A DNA stretch of 64,000 nt from NCBI GenBank assembly GCA_032117595.1, contig JAULYZ010000095.1, forward strand, positions 8,035 to 72,034, given 5' to 3'. Under the pieces are notes generated by a model. That model had not been told where the DNA came from. It was given only the letters and a program-made list of their open reading frames with translations, and ran no database searches. A program made the translations under genes and the position numbers. Shown piece after piece: positions 25,932-34,806 of the stretch. This stretch comes from WLJO01 sp032117595. GTDB lineage: Bacteria > Actinomycetota > Acidimicrobiia > Acidimicrobiales > Ilumatobacteraceae. The number at the start of each line of letters is the position of its first letter. Positions within the stretch are counted from its first letter, which is position 1.

Positions 25932-27071
25932 TTACACGTCCAGCACCACGAGTTCGTGATTCGCCCGGTTCAGTGGGTCTGGGCCGTCCGCCGCAGCGAC
26001 CACGATGTCCTCGAGACGCATCCCCCATCGACCCGGGACGTAGATGCCCGGCTCGATGCTGAAGGCATGGCCCGCCTCGAGTTCGCGCCGGTTGCCCTCC
26101 ACGATGTAGGGGTCCTCATGGGCATCCATTCCGATGCCGTGCCCGGTGCGGTGGACGAAGTACTCGCCGTATCCAGCGGCAGCAATGATGCGGCGCGCAG
26201 CGCGGTCGACGTCCTCGCACGCCGTGCCCACCACTGCGGCCCGCACCGCAGCCTGCTGCGCCTCGTGCAGCACCGCGTACGCATCGCGCACCTCGGCGGG
26301 GGGCGCTCCCAGCGACACGCATCGTGTGATGTCGGAGCAGTAGCCGTTCATCGTCCCGCCGAAATCGCAGAGCACCACCTCCCCGGGCCGGATCACGCGC
26401 GGTCCGGGGGTGTGGTGCGGGGATGCGGCGTTCTCCCCTGCCGCCACAATCGCAAAGTTCACCATCTGATGACCCTCGGCGACGATGCGTGCCCCGAGGT
26501 CGGCCGATACCTCGGCCTCGGTGCGGCCCACGAGGGGGATGCGTCCGTGCTGAAGGTCGGTTGCGATGCGATCAACAGCAGCGCCCGCAGCGCGCAATGC
26601 GGCAATCTCGGCTGCGTCCTTCGACATTCGCATGGTCCCCACGACGTCCACGGCGCGCACATAGGTTGCGCCCGACACCAACGGCAGGAGCTCGACGAGG
26701 AAGCGGGCCCACATCTGGTCGCCGACTGCGATCCTGCGGCAGCCCGACACCAGCCGAGCGACGATCGCGACGGGGTTCTCGGTCTCCGACCACGCCAGCA
26801 ACTCGAACACTCCCGGCTGCTCGACCACTCGCGGGGCCTCGAGCCCGGGTATCACCATCGTGGCGTCCCCCGAGCGCGTCACCACGAGCGCGGTGAGGCG
26901 CTCGAGCGGCATGGCGTGGTAGCCGGTGAGGTACGGGAGGTCGAGCCCGAGCGACAGCACGACGGCGTCGACGCCCTGCTCGGCCATTGCGGTCCGCATG
27001 CGCTCCATACGACTGCGGTACACGGACGTATCCAGCGGAGCAGTGGCACCCGGGGTCTGCATGGAGGTCAT
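25932..27071 (-). CDS. M24 family Xaa-Pro aminopeptidase/dipeptidase
   Basis: Two-metal 'pita-bread' peptidase that removes residues before proline. An N-terminal creatinase-like domain (residues ~1-140) precedes the catalytic domain. The five metal ligands can be seen in order: Asp in CDFGGT, Asp in CSDITR, His in HRTGHGIG, Glu in SIEPGIY and Glu in RLEDIV. From ATG 27071 the length is 379 residues, close to the family average; an ATG at 27062 is also possible. It is divergent from the polysaccharide unit. Creatinase-like members without peptidase activity also occur in this family, so the substrate is inferred. Confidence 0.9.
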   Translation of the reverse strand: MTSMQTPGATAPLDTSVYRSRMERMRTAMAEQGVDAVVLSLGLDLPYLTGYHAMPLERLTALVVTRSGDATMVIPGLEAPRVVEQPGVFELLAWSETENPVAIVARLVSGCRRIAVGDQMWARFLVELLPLVSGATYVRAVDVVGTMRMSKDAAEIAALRAAGAAVDRIATDLQHGRIPLVGRTEAEVSADLGARIVAEGHQMVNFAIVAAGENAASPHHTPGPRVIRPGEVVLCDFGGTMNGYCSDITRCVSLGAPPAEVRDAYAVLHEAQQAAVRAAVVGTACEDVDRAARRIIAAAGYGEYFVHRTGHGIGMDAHEDPYIVEGNRRELEAGHAFSIEPGIYVPGRWGMRLEDIVVAAADGPDPLNRANHELVVLDV

Positions 27072-27160
27072 TCTTGCCGCTCGACCCACGATTTCGGCGC
27101 CCCCGGCCACCGATCGCACCGGGTGACGCGTGTAGTGTTCGGGCTTCGGAGTCGCCACGG

Positions 27161-28780
27161 ATGCAGCGGGACACACTTTTGGGGGCGCTTCGACGCCGGT
27201 GGTGGGTTGTCGCCGCTGCTTTCCTCATCGGCGTCGTGGCCGGCGCAGTTCCGTCCCCCAGCCGCTCGACTGACTCCACCACGGTGTGGGAAGCCACGCA
27301 CACGATGCTGCTCACCTCGAACGATCCCTCCGGGGCAATCAACTCCGACACGATCAACCTCGCAGAGATCGAGCTCTACGCAACGGCCGGCGAGGTACCC
27401 CGACGGGTGGCGAGCGAATTCGGGATCGCCAATGCGTCACAGTTGGCCATGCAGGTGACGGCCTCGATCGACGGAGGAACGGGCGCCCTCACGATCAACA
27501 CCCGTCAGGCATCGGCCAGTGCCGCCGAGGACATCGTGGACGCCTTCGCCCGCGAACTGGCCGAGTTCGTCACCATCCGTCAGGACGAGGTGCGCGAGCA
27601 ACGCCTCAATGCCGCGACGGACCGCGCCGACGCCCTGCGGGCGAAAGTCGCGACGATCGCTGCCGAACTGGCCCGCAAACCCGACGATCCCATCATCCAG
27701 GCCGAACTCGACTCGGTCACACGCCAGTACGGCGCCGCCTACGAAACTGCCGAGACCCTCTCGAGCGAGCCGCGGACGATCTCGCTCGTGACCCTGCAGT
27801 CGGCCGAGGCTGTTTCCGTCGAGACGAGCGGATTCGAAGCACCGCGCTCACGGACCTCGAGGGGTCTGATTCTCGGGATCGTCGGGGCGATCCTCGGGAT
27901 CGGCATCGTGCTCGTGCTGAACCTCGTGGACCCGCGCATCCGCCGTCGCAGCCAGGCGGAGGCCATCTTCGGGACACGGGCACAGCTCACGATTCCGGCG
28001 TCGTTCCGCCTCGGCGAGCGCACCGTCTGGGTCCGCCGCGACCGCAACGACTCGATCGGCAATGCCTACCGCGCCCTGCGCAGCATGCTCTCGCTCGCCC
28101 ACCACGACCGAGCGGATACCTCCCGCGCACCGATCACGCTGATGATCTCGTCCGGCCCGGGCGACGGCAAGACCACCGCCACGGCAAACCTCGCTGCTGC
28201 CTTTGCCGAAACCGGGGCCCGCACGCTCGCGGTGAACACCGATTTCCGGCGACCGAATCTCAGCGCAGCACTCGACTCACTCTCCGGTGCAGCCCACGCC
28301 AGCGAGGCACCGGTACGCATCCCGATCGTGCTGTCCCGGGTCGTGAACGAACTGCGGGTCTATGACGAGCGCTCCGTCGACCCCGAGGCGGTCCCGGGCG
28401 AACTCGCCCGACGCGTGATCCGCAACCTTCCGCTCCTCACGGAGACCTACGACGAAGTCATCCTCGACTCGGCCCCCATCTCGCTCGCAGCGGAGGCCTT
28501 CGAGTTCCTCCCCGTGGTCGACTCGGTGGTCGTCCTCGTCCGCCTCGGGCACACGCGCCTCGAAACCGCGACCAAGGCTGCTGAGACTCTCCGCGCACTC
28601 GGCATCGACGACTTTCTGCTCGTGGTCGTCGGGGGCGCCGGGGCCGAGGAGAATGCGTACTACTACGGCACGGACCCCTCGGCTTCAGCGCTGCGACGCA
28701 CCGGTGCCGCTGCAGCGGGTCGCCTGCGGCAGTTCCGCCCGACTGCGCCGTCCGACGACCCCTCCCACGACGGCAGTTGA
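27161..28780 (+). CDS. Polysaccharide co-polymerase fused to BY-type tyrosine kinase
   Basis: Controls the chain length and export of an extracellular polysaccharide. The 539-residue product joins a Wzz-like part to a bacterial tyrosine kinase. A membrane helix at ~16-36 leads to a periplasmic region with a coiled-coil (about 110-215), then a second helix at ~232-253. The cytoplasmic ATPase has Walker A GPGDGKTT from residue 332, an NTDFRRP (Walker A') motif and Walker B VILDSAP. A tyrosine cluster, Tyr500-502, is the likely autophosphorylation tail. ATG 27161 places the first helix directly after LLGALRRRWW. The next gene overlaps its stop. No glycosyltransferases are adjacent. Confidence 0.88.
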   Translation: MQRDTLLGALRRRWWVVAAAFLIGVVAGAVPSPSRSTDSTTVWEATHTMLLTSNDPSGAINSDTINLAEIELYATAGEVPRRVASEFGIANASQLAMQVTASIDGGTGALTINTRQASASAAEDIVDAFARELAEFVTIRQDEVREQRLNAATDRADALRAKVATIAAELARKPDDPIIQAELDSVTRQYGAAYETAETLSSEPRTISLVTLQSAEAVSVETSGFEAPRSRTSRGLILGIVGAILGIGIVLVLNLVDPRIRRRSQAEAIFGTRAQLTIPASFRLGERTVWVRRDRNDSIGNAYRALRSMLSLAHHDRADTSRAPITLMISSGPGDGKTTATANLAAAFAETGARTLAVNTDFRRPNLSAALDSLSGAAHASEAPVRIPIVLSRVVNELRVYDERSVDPEAVPGELARRVIRNLPLLTETYDEVILDSAPISLAAEAFEFLPVVDSVVVLVRLGHTRLETATKAAETLRALGIDDFLLVVVGGAGAEENAYYYGTDPSASALRRTGAAAAGRLRQFRPTAPSDDPSHDGS

Positions 28781-30183
28781 ACGGGTCCCGCGTGCGAACA
28801 CGGGCTTCCGACGCGACGATTCTTCTCTCGCTCGTTGTCGGTCTCATCACGCTCTCGCTGATGATGCAGCGCTTGTCGTACGAGGTGTGGGCGGGAATCC
28901 TGCTGATCCCCGTCCTCGCTCTGTTCTCGTTCCTCGTGCTTCGCAGCGTCACGCGGGCGAGATTCGCTCACCTGCTCCCGATTCTCGTGGTCGGGATGGT
29001 CGCCAAGTTCGTCGCGTCCGGGCTCCGTTTCTACGTGTTTGCGTCGGTGTACTCCGGCAACGGCGATGCAGGGCTCTACTTCGACCGGGGTAGCGAGCTC
29101 GCGAGCGCCGTGAGGGACGGACGCAAGTCGATCACCACGGTGCTCCCGTGGGAAACGAGCCTCGAGTTCATGTACCGAATCACCGGATTGGTGCTCACCG
29201 TGGTCGGCCCGACCCAGTTCGGTGCGTTCCTTGTCTTTGCGACGCTCGGCTACTGGGGCACTGTTCTTCTCGTCCTCGCCGCCTGCCGGGCCGTCCCCGG
29301 ACTGCAGGAGCGCCGGTACGCATGGTTCTGCGCGCTCGCCCCGTCGTTGCTCTTCTGGCCGTCGAGTATCGGAAAGGAGGCGGTCGTCATCTTCGGCATC
29401 GGCCTGCTCTCGACCGGGGTCTCGCGCCTGCTCACGGCCGACCGACGGCGACTGGGCGCCGCACAGGCGATGCTCGGCGGGGCCGTCGTGGCATCGATCC
29501 GAGCGCACCTCGCGGCGATCTTCTTGGCCGGGGTCGTTGTTGCGTTCCTCCAACTCGCATTCGTGCCGGCCGAGTCGGGCGGGCGAATACGCCGCTCGTG
29601 GGCCACGGTGCTCGCCATCGGTGCGGCCTCGCTCCTTGCGCTCGTGTCGTGGGTGGCCGTACGTCGTCTTGGCGTCGACGACCCGAACGCCGGTTTTCTG
29701 TCCGATGTCTCGGCAGCGCTCGACAAGGCATCAGTCGTCAGCGACGACGGCGGAACCTCGTTCGAGCCGATCAATACCGACAACCCGCTGCTGTGGCCAG
29801 TCGCTGTCGTGCGGACACTCACTCGTCCACTCCCTACGGACATCGACGGAGCGCGCACCCTGTTGCCGACGCTCGAGACCTCGCTGCTCATCGTGCTCGG
29901 GCTCGCCGCAGCGCGGCGGATACGACACTTCGTGACCCTCGCCCGACGGGCTCCGTACCTCACCTATTCGGCGGTCAGCGCCCTGCTGTTCGGCCTTGCC
30001 TTCAGCGCGATTGCCAACCTGGGGGCCCTCATCCGACAGCGCTCGCTGGTCTGGGCCTTTCTCATCCTCTTGCTCTGCCTCCCCGAGCTGGCAGCCCGAC
30101 CGGATCCACCATCCACCCTGCGCAGCGGAGCGGTCCGTCGTCAGCGCAGCGAAACAGGGGCTGCCGCTTCCCGGGCGTGGTAA
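28777..30183 (+). CDS. Polytopic membrane protein of polysaccharide assembly, possibly Wzy-like
   Basis: A 468-residue protein with about ten transmembrane helices. The segment SLLFWPSSIGKEAVVIFGIG around residue 195, and a conserved acidic region near SGNGDAGLYFDRGSE (~residue 90) facing the exterior, resemble membrane glycosyltransferases or polymerases of polysaccharide loci. A Wzy-like polymerase is the best guess, not a firm assignment. TTG 28777 overlaps the kinase stop as TTGA, arguing for coupling; GTG 28792 is the alternative. The 3' end overlaps the 3' end of the facing lipBA gene by 43 bp. Confidence 0.72.
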   Translation: MNGSRVRTRASDATILLSLVVGLITLSLMMQRLSYEVWAGILLIPVLALFSFLVLRSVTRARFAHLLPILVVGMVAKFVASGLRFYVFASVYSGNGDAGLYFDRGSELASAVRDGRKSITTVLPWETSLEFMYRITGLVLTVVGPTQFGAFLVFATLGYWGTVLLVLAACRAVPGLQERRYAWFCALAPSLLFWPSSIGKEAVVIFGIGLLSTGVSRLLTADRRRLGAAQAMLGGAVVASIRAHLAAIFLAGVVVAFLQLAFVPAESGGRIRRSWATVLAIGAASLLALVSWVAVRRLGVDDPNAGFLSDVSAALDKASVVSDDGGTSFEPINTDNPLLWPVAVVRTLTRPLPTDIDGARTLLPTLETSLLIVLGLAAARRIRHFVTLARRAPYLTYSAVSALLFGLAFSAIANLGALIRQRSLVWAFLILLLCLPELAARPDPPSTLRSGAVRRQRSETGAAASRAW

Positions 30184-31850
30184 CTGCTGCGCGTGAGCGG
30201 GCTCGACTCCACATGTCCGATGCCGAGGGAGCGGCCCACCTCCCGGTAGCGGTCGAAGACCTCCGGTTCCACCCAGCGGTGCACCGGCAGGTGATTCGAC
30301 GTGGGGCGGAGGTACTGACCGATCGTCACGATGCCGCAGCCAATCGATGCAAGGTCGGCGAGCACACCGATCACCTCGTCGTCGGTCTCGCCCATGCCCA
30401 CGATGATCCCGGACTTCGTGCGCAGACCGGCCGCACGTGCGCGAGCGAGCGATGCCAGGCTCCGCGCATAGCCGGCGGAGGGCCGAACAGCGCGCTGCAG
30501 CCGCGGAACGGTCTCGACGTTGTGGTTGTAGACATCGGGGGCTGCGGCAATCACGGCATCGATAGCGGCCTGATTCCCGTGGAAGTCGCTCACGAGCACC
30601 TCCACCGCAGTTCCGGGATTCCGGTGGCGCACGGCGTGGATCACCGCAGCGACATGTGCTGCGCCGCCATCGTCCAGATCGTCGCGCGCCACCATGGTGA
30701 TGACGGTGTGTGCGAGACCCATCCGCGACACGGCTTCGGCCACGCGCTCGGGCTCGTCCATCTCCGGGGCCAGTGGTTTCTGTGTATCGACGAGGCAGAA
30801 GCCACAGGCGCGGGTGCAGCGCTCGCCGAGCACCATGAACGTCGCAGTGCCGTCGGCCCAGCACTCCGAGAGGTTCGGGCAGCCGGCCTCCTCGCACACC
30901 GTGACGAGTCCGAGGTCGCGCAGGGTGGACTTGACCGAGAGCACCTCCGGACCGATCCGAACCTTGGGTCGGAGCCATTCGGGCTTCCGCTCGGAAATGG
31001 CCATGCCCCGTTCGACGCCCGCCTGTGCCAGGCGGCCGATGAGACGCACCGGTTGCGATGCCTCGACGCGAGGTGGCTCGGCGAAGTGTTGATCGGCTTG
31101 TCGCACGGTCTCGCCGGGTCCCGCTCCGCGGCTGAACGGGCTCAGGTCCATGCCCGATCGGTCGTGGCGCCACGCAACATCCTGTCGCTCGACGACACCG
31201 CTGCCCCACAGCGCAGCGGCCTTCGGAACAAGGATGCCCACGACATCCTCGAGCGAGCAGTCGAATCCCTCCTCGGCCAGCGAGGTGACGGGGCGGTCGG
31301 CGATCCCGCAGGGAACGATGTACTCGCGCATGTAGCGCAGATCGGGTTTCACATTGAGCGCAAACCCGTGCATCGTTCGGCCACGGGTGAGCCGGACACC
31401 GATGGCGCAGATCTTTCGCGGCGCGGGCCCCTCAGGGTTCACCCACACTCCCGGGTACTCACGCAGCGTGCCTACGTCATGGAGACCGAGTTCGCGCAGT
31501 GTGTCGATCACGAGTTGTTCGACTGAGTGCACGTAGGCAACAGAGTCGGCGAGCCCGGTTCCCGGCCGACCCCACTTGGGCGGCAAGGTGACGATCGGAT
31601 AGCCCACCAACTGACCCGGTCCGTGATACGTGATGTCCCCACCGCGATTCACCGACACCAGATCAGCCCCGACCGATGCCGGGTCAGTCAGCAGATGACG
31701 GTCCAGTTCCGAGCGCGGACCATAGGTGAAGACATGAGGGTGCTCGAGCAGCAGCAGGTGCTGCTCGGATCCGTGATCGAACAGCGCCGTCTGCAGGTCG
31801 AGCGCCTCGCGGTAGGCGACCCTCCCGAGCCAGCGCACTCGGAGTGTCAT
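30141..31850 (-). CDS. Bifunctional octanoyltransferase-lipoyl synthase (LipB-LipA fusion)
   Basis: One open frame of 569 residues holds both enzymes of lipoate assembly. Residues ~1-220 are LipB, which moves octanoyl from acyl-carrier protein to the E2 or GcvH lysine: GGDITYHGPGQLVGYP, Lys146 (PRKICAIGVR) and Cys181 (IVPCGI) are all present. A ~60-residue polar linker follows. LipA, a radical SAM enzyme that inserts two sulfurs, starts near residue 283 (MAISERKPEWLRPKVRIG). Its auxiliary cluster is CX4CX5C from Cys319 and its SAM cluster CTRACGFC from Cys345; it ends with the conserved RSSYHA. The start is ATG 31850, one base after the E2 stop. An internal start at ATG 31004 could give LipA alone. 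Confidence 0.92.
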   Translation of the reverse strand: MTLRVRWLGRVAYREALDLQTALFDHGSEQHLLLLEHPHVFTYGPRSELDRHLLTDPASVGADLVSVNRGGDITYHGPGQLVGYPIVTLPPKWGRPGTGLADSVAYVHSVEQLVIDTLRELGLHDVGTLREYPGVWVNPEGPAPRKICAIGVRLTRGRTMHGFALNVKPDLRYMREYIVPCGIADRPVTSLAEEGFDCSLEDVVGILVPKAAALWGSGVVERQDVAWRHDRSGMDLSPFSRGAGPGETVRQADQHFAEPPRVEASQPVRLIGRLAQAGVERGMAISERKPEWLRPKVRIGPEVLSVKSTLRDLGLVTVCEEAGCPNLSECWADGTATFMVLGERCTRACGFCLVDTQKPLAPEMDEPERVAEAVSRMGLAHTVITMVARDDLDDGGAAHVAAVIHAVRHRNPGTAVEVLVSDFHGNQAAIDAVIAAAPDVYNHNVETVPRLQRAVRPSAGYARSLASLARARAAGLRTKSGIIVGMGETDDEVIGVLADLASIGCGIVTIGQYLRPTSNHLPVHRWVEPEVFDRYREVGRSLGIGHVESSPLTRSSYHAREAAAPVSLR

Positions 31851-31851
31851 C

Positions 31852-33291
31852 TCAGAGCTCCGCGGCCCAGTCCCGGGTCTCGAGTTCCCGCTTGACGCGA
31901 ACGAGGAAGTTCGCTGCGTAGGCACCGTCGAAGGCACGGTGGTCCCAGCTCATCGCAAGGTGTCCCACCGGATGGATGGCGATCGCCTCGGTACCGTCGG
32001 CCGCAGTCACCACGACTGGCTTGCGGACGATTGCATCGGTGGAGAGGATCGCGACTTGCGGCTGGTTGATGATGGCCGAGGTGAGCACGGAGCCCGCTGA
32101 CCCGTTATTGGAGATCGTGAAGGTTCCGCCCTGGATCTCGTCGGGGCTCAGCTTGCGGTTACGCGCGCGGGTGGCGAGGTCGTTGATCTCCCGGGCGAGG
32201 CTGCGCAGACGCTTGGTCTCTGCGTCGCGCACGACGGGCACCAGGAGACCTTGATAGTCGAGGTCGACGGCAATACCGAGATCGATGTAGTTGTGCACCG
32301 TCAACTCGGTATCGGACACCGATGCGTTGAGGTGCTTGAACTCTCCGAGCGCGTCGACCACTGCACGGCAGATGAACGGCAGGTACGTGATCGAGAATCC
32401 CTCTTCGGACTTCCAGCGGTCCTTGATGGTGAGCCGAGCGCGATCGACGTTTGCGTAGTCGACCTCGACGACGCTGAACGCGTGGGGGCTCGTGCTCTTG
32501 GACATCACCATGTGCGAGCCAGTGAGCTTGCGGATCTTCGACAACTTGACCGATCCGCTCGTGCGCCCGAGGGCTCCTGATGCAGGCGATGCGGCAGGTG
32601 CCGGTGCAGCAGCGGGAGCAGGCGATGCGGCAGGTGCCGGTGCAGCAGCGGGAGCAGGCGCTGCGGCAGGTGCAGGCGCCGGCGCAGTTGCGGCAGCAGG
32701 AGCGGGTGCCGGTGCAGCGGCGGAACGGCTCTTGGCCAACGTATCGATGTGATCGAGTACGTCCTCCCGGGTGATGCGACCACCGAGACCGGTGCCGGTG
32801 ATCTGAGCGGGGTCGAGCCCGTGCTCGTTCACCAGCCGGCGCACCACCGGTGAGAGCAGCCGCTGACCAGCGACGTGGTCGCCCACCTCGGCTGCGGACG
32901 CAGCAGCGGGCGCCGGTGCAGCAGCGGGAGCAGGCGCCGGTGCGGGAGCAGGTGCCGGAGCAGCGGCCGGTGCGGGCGCCGGAGCTGGTGCGGGCGCCGG
33001 AGCTGGTGCAGCCGCCGGAGCAGGGGCCTCGGGAGCCGGCGCCGCCGGCGCCGCTCCAGCGGCACCGACCACGGCGACCACGGTGCCGACGGCAATCGTG
33101 GATCCCTCGATATGGCGGATCTCCACGAGCGTGCCGGCGATGGGCGACGGGACCTCGGTGTCCACCTTGTCGGTGGAGATCTCGAAGAGCGGTTCGTCGG
33201 CGGCGACGGTGTCGCCCACCTTCTTGAACCACCGCAGGATCGTCCCCTCGGTGACGGTCTCACCCAGTTGCGGGAGTGCGATCTCAGCCAT
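31852..33291 (-). CDS. 2-oxoacid dehydrogenase E2, dihydrolipoamide acyltransferase
   Basis: Carries the acyl group on a swinging lipoyl arm and passes it to CoA. 479 residues in three parts: one lipoyl domain with the modified Lys42 in STDKVDTE; a peripheral subunit-binding domain (LLSPVVRRLVNEHGLD and GRITREDVLDHI, about residues 135-180); and the catalytic domain, which ends in SWDHRAFDGAYAANF with catalytic His451 and Asp455. The linkers before and after the binding domain are made almost only of Ala, Pro and Gly-like repeats. Actinobacterial E2s like this often serve both pyruvate and 2-oxoglutarate dehydrogenase, so dlaT versus sucB cannot be decided. It lies between lpd and the LipB-LipA gene in one operon. 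Confidence 0.94.
   Translation of the reverse strand: MAEIALPQLGETVTEGTILRWFKKVGDTVAADEPLFEISTDKVDTEVPSPIAGTLVEIRHIEGSTIAVGTVVAVVGAAGAAPAAPAPEAPAPAAAPAPAPAPAPAPAPAAAPAPAPAPAPAPAAAPAPAAASAAEVGDHVAGQRLLSPVVRRLVNEHGLDPAQITGTGLGGRITREDVLDHIDTLAKSRSAAAPAPAPAAATAPAPAPAAAPAPAAAPAPAASPAPAAAPAPAASPASGALGRTSGSVKLSKIRKLTGSHMVMSKSTSPHAFSVVEVDYANVDRARLTIKDRWKSEEGFSITYLPFICRAVVDALGEFKHLNASVSDTELTVHNYIDLGIAVDLDYQGLLVPVVRDAETKRLRSLAREINDLATRARNRKLSPDEIQGGTFTISNNGSAGSVLTSAIINQPQVAILSTDAIVRKPVVVTAADGTEAIAIHPVGHLAMSWDHRAFDGAYAANFLVRVKRELETRDWAAEL
32582..32670. repeat. 36-bp repeat encoding the second E2 linker
   Basis: A 36-base unit is repeated at 32582-32617 and 32618-32653 with a partial third copy. It encodes 12-residue Ala/Pro steps (APAAAPAPAASP). 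A second low-complexity tract with an 18-base period lies at about 32900-33030 in the first linker. Both make flexible, extended arms between E2 domains, and their length may vary between strains. Confidence 0.75.
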
Positions 33292-33330
33292 GTCGCTCGT
33301 GCTCTCTTTCTGTGTTGCTTCGCCCCGGGA

Positions 33331-34737
33331 TCAGCCGTTGAAGGTCCGGCCGGTCAGTGACAGAACGGTCTCGCCGAACAATTCCGAGAGACTCGGGTGC
33401 GGTTGGATGAACTCGGCCACCTCTTGGACGGTGGCCTCCCAGTTCACGGCGAGATAACCACCGGACAACTGCTCGGTGACCCACGGACCCACCATGTGAA
33501 CGCCAAGGATCTGGCCCGCAGTGCCGTCGGCCTGCTTCTTCGCGATGACCTTCACGAGTCCGTCGACCTCGCCCAGGATCTGTGCCCGACTGTTCGCCCG
33601 GAACGGATGCTTGGCCACGATGACGTCGATACCAGCAGCCTTGGCCTGTTCCTCATCGGGTCCGGCCCACGCCACCTCGGGGTGGCAGTAGATGGCCCAC
33701 GGCACACGGTCGTACTGCACGGGGTTCGGCGACTCACCAAGAAGGTCCTTGACCGCGAGCACTGCCTCGGCGTAGCCGACGTGGGCGAGTTGCGGCGTGT
33801 TGATCAGGTCGCCGATTGCGTAGACCCCGGGCTCACCAGTGCGGCAGTACGCATCAACCTCGACGAATCGTCGCTCGGTCACACGCACCTGAGTGCCCTC
33901 GAGACCGAGCAGGTCCGGGAACGGACGACGTCCGACGGAGACGATCACCGCATCGGCCTCGACATCGTCCATCCCCTCGATGTGCACGCGGGTGCCGCCG
34001 CTGCCGTTGGGGGTGTGTCCATTCACCTTGGCGCCGGTCTGGATCTTGATGCCCTTCTTGCCGAACGACTTCACGACCACGTTGGCTACGTCTGCGTCGA
34101 GGCCCGGCAAGACCTTGGGGAGTCCCTCGAGGATGGTCACCTGCGAGCCGAGATCGGCGAAGGTCGAAGCGAACTCGCAGCCGATCGCACCTCCGCCGAT
34201 GACCACGACGCGATCGGGAACCCGGTCGAGCATGAGCACCTCATCGCTCGTCATGATCGGGCCGCCGACCTCGAAGCCGGGGATCGACCGCGGCACCGAG
34301 CCGGCAGCGAGGATCACATGACGACCCTGAATCACTTGGGTGGCCCCGTCGGCACCGGCGACGGTCACGGTCCGGTTGGGGCCGAGCGAACCGGCTCCGA
34401 GGAGGTAGGTCACTTTCTTGGAGCGCGTGAGGCCGGTGAGGCCCTTGACGAGCCCGTCGACGATGCGCTGCTTGCGGAGTTGCGCAACCGAGAAGTCGAT
34501 CGTCGGCGCCGACGTCTCGATGCCGAAATCCTTGGAGTGCCGGACGTGGCGCGCCACCGCAGCGGTCTCGAGAAATGCCTTGGCTGGGATGCAGCCCCGG
34601 TTCAGACAGGTGCCACCGATGGTGTCTTTCTCCACAAGGGCAACCTGCAGGCCTGCGGAGGCCGCGTAGAACGCTGCTGCGTACCCGCCCGGACCGCCAC
34701 CAATGACGACGAGATCGAATTGTTGCGTGTCAGACAC
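33331..34737 (-). CDS. lpdA: Dihydrolipoamide dehydrogenase (E3)
   Basis: Re-oxidises the dihydrolipoyl group of E2 with NAD+. From GTG 34737 the 468-residue product begins with a short tail and the FAD motif VVIGGGPGGYAAAF. The redox-active disulfide is Cys44-Cys49 in GGTCLNRGCIPAKA. NAD-binding VVIGGGAIGCEFAS follows near residue 180, with the second FAD motif YAIGDL and, at the C terminus, the catalytic His-Glu pair (IQPHPSLSELF). The first gene of the E3-E2-LipBA operon; 39 bp separate it from E2. An open frame to 34767 adds residues ahead of the first strand and is not needed. Confidence 0.96.
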   Translation of the reverse strand: MSDTQQFDLVVIGGGPGGYAAAFYAASAGLQVALVEKDTIGGTCLNRGCIPAKAFLETAAVARHVRHSKDFGIETSAPTIDFSVAQLRKQRIVDGLVKGLTGLTRSKKVTYLLGAGSLGPNRTVTVAGADGATQVIQGRHVILAAGSVPRSIPGFEVGGPIMTSDEVLMLDRVPDRVVVIGGGAIGCEFASTFADLGSQVTILEGLPKVLPGLDADVANVVVKSFGKKGIKIQTGAKVNGHTPNGSGGTRVHIEGMDDVEADAVIVSVGRRPFPDLLGLEGTQVRVTERRFVEVDAYCRTGEPGVYAIGDLINTPQLAHVGYAEAVLAVKDLLGESPNPVQYDRVPWAIYCHPEVAWAGPDEEQAKAAGIDVIVAKHPFRANSRAQILGEVDGLVKVIAKKQADGTAGQILGVHMVGPWVTEQLSGGYLAVNWEATVQEVAEFIQPHPSLSELFGETVLSLTGRTFNG

Positions 34738-34806
34738 GATCGTTGAGCGTAACGGCCGGACGGGCACTCCCGGGGGCTCCCGTGACCACCCTCACGGTCA
34801 ATGGGG

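Noticed and set aside
30184..30300. Possible terminator between the polysaccharide unit and lipBA
   Set aside because: The two genes overlap by 43 bp, so there is no intergenic gap in which to place one, and no T-tract hairpin is visible.
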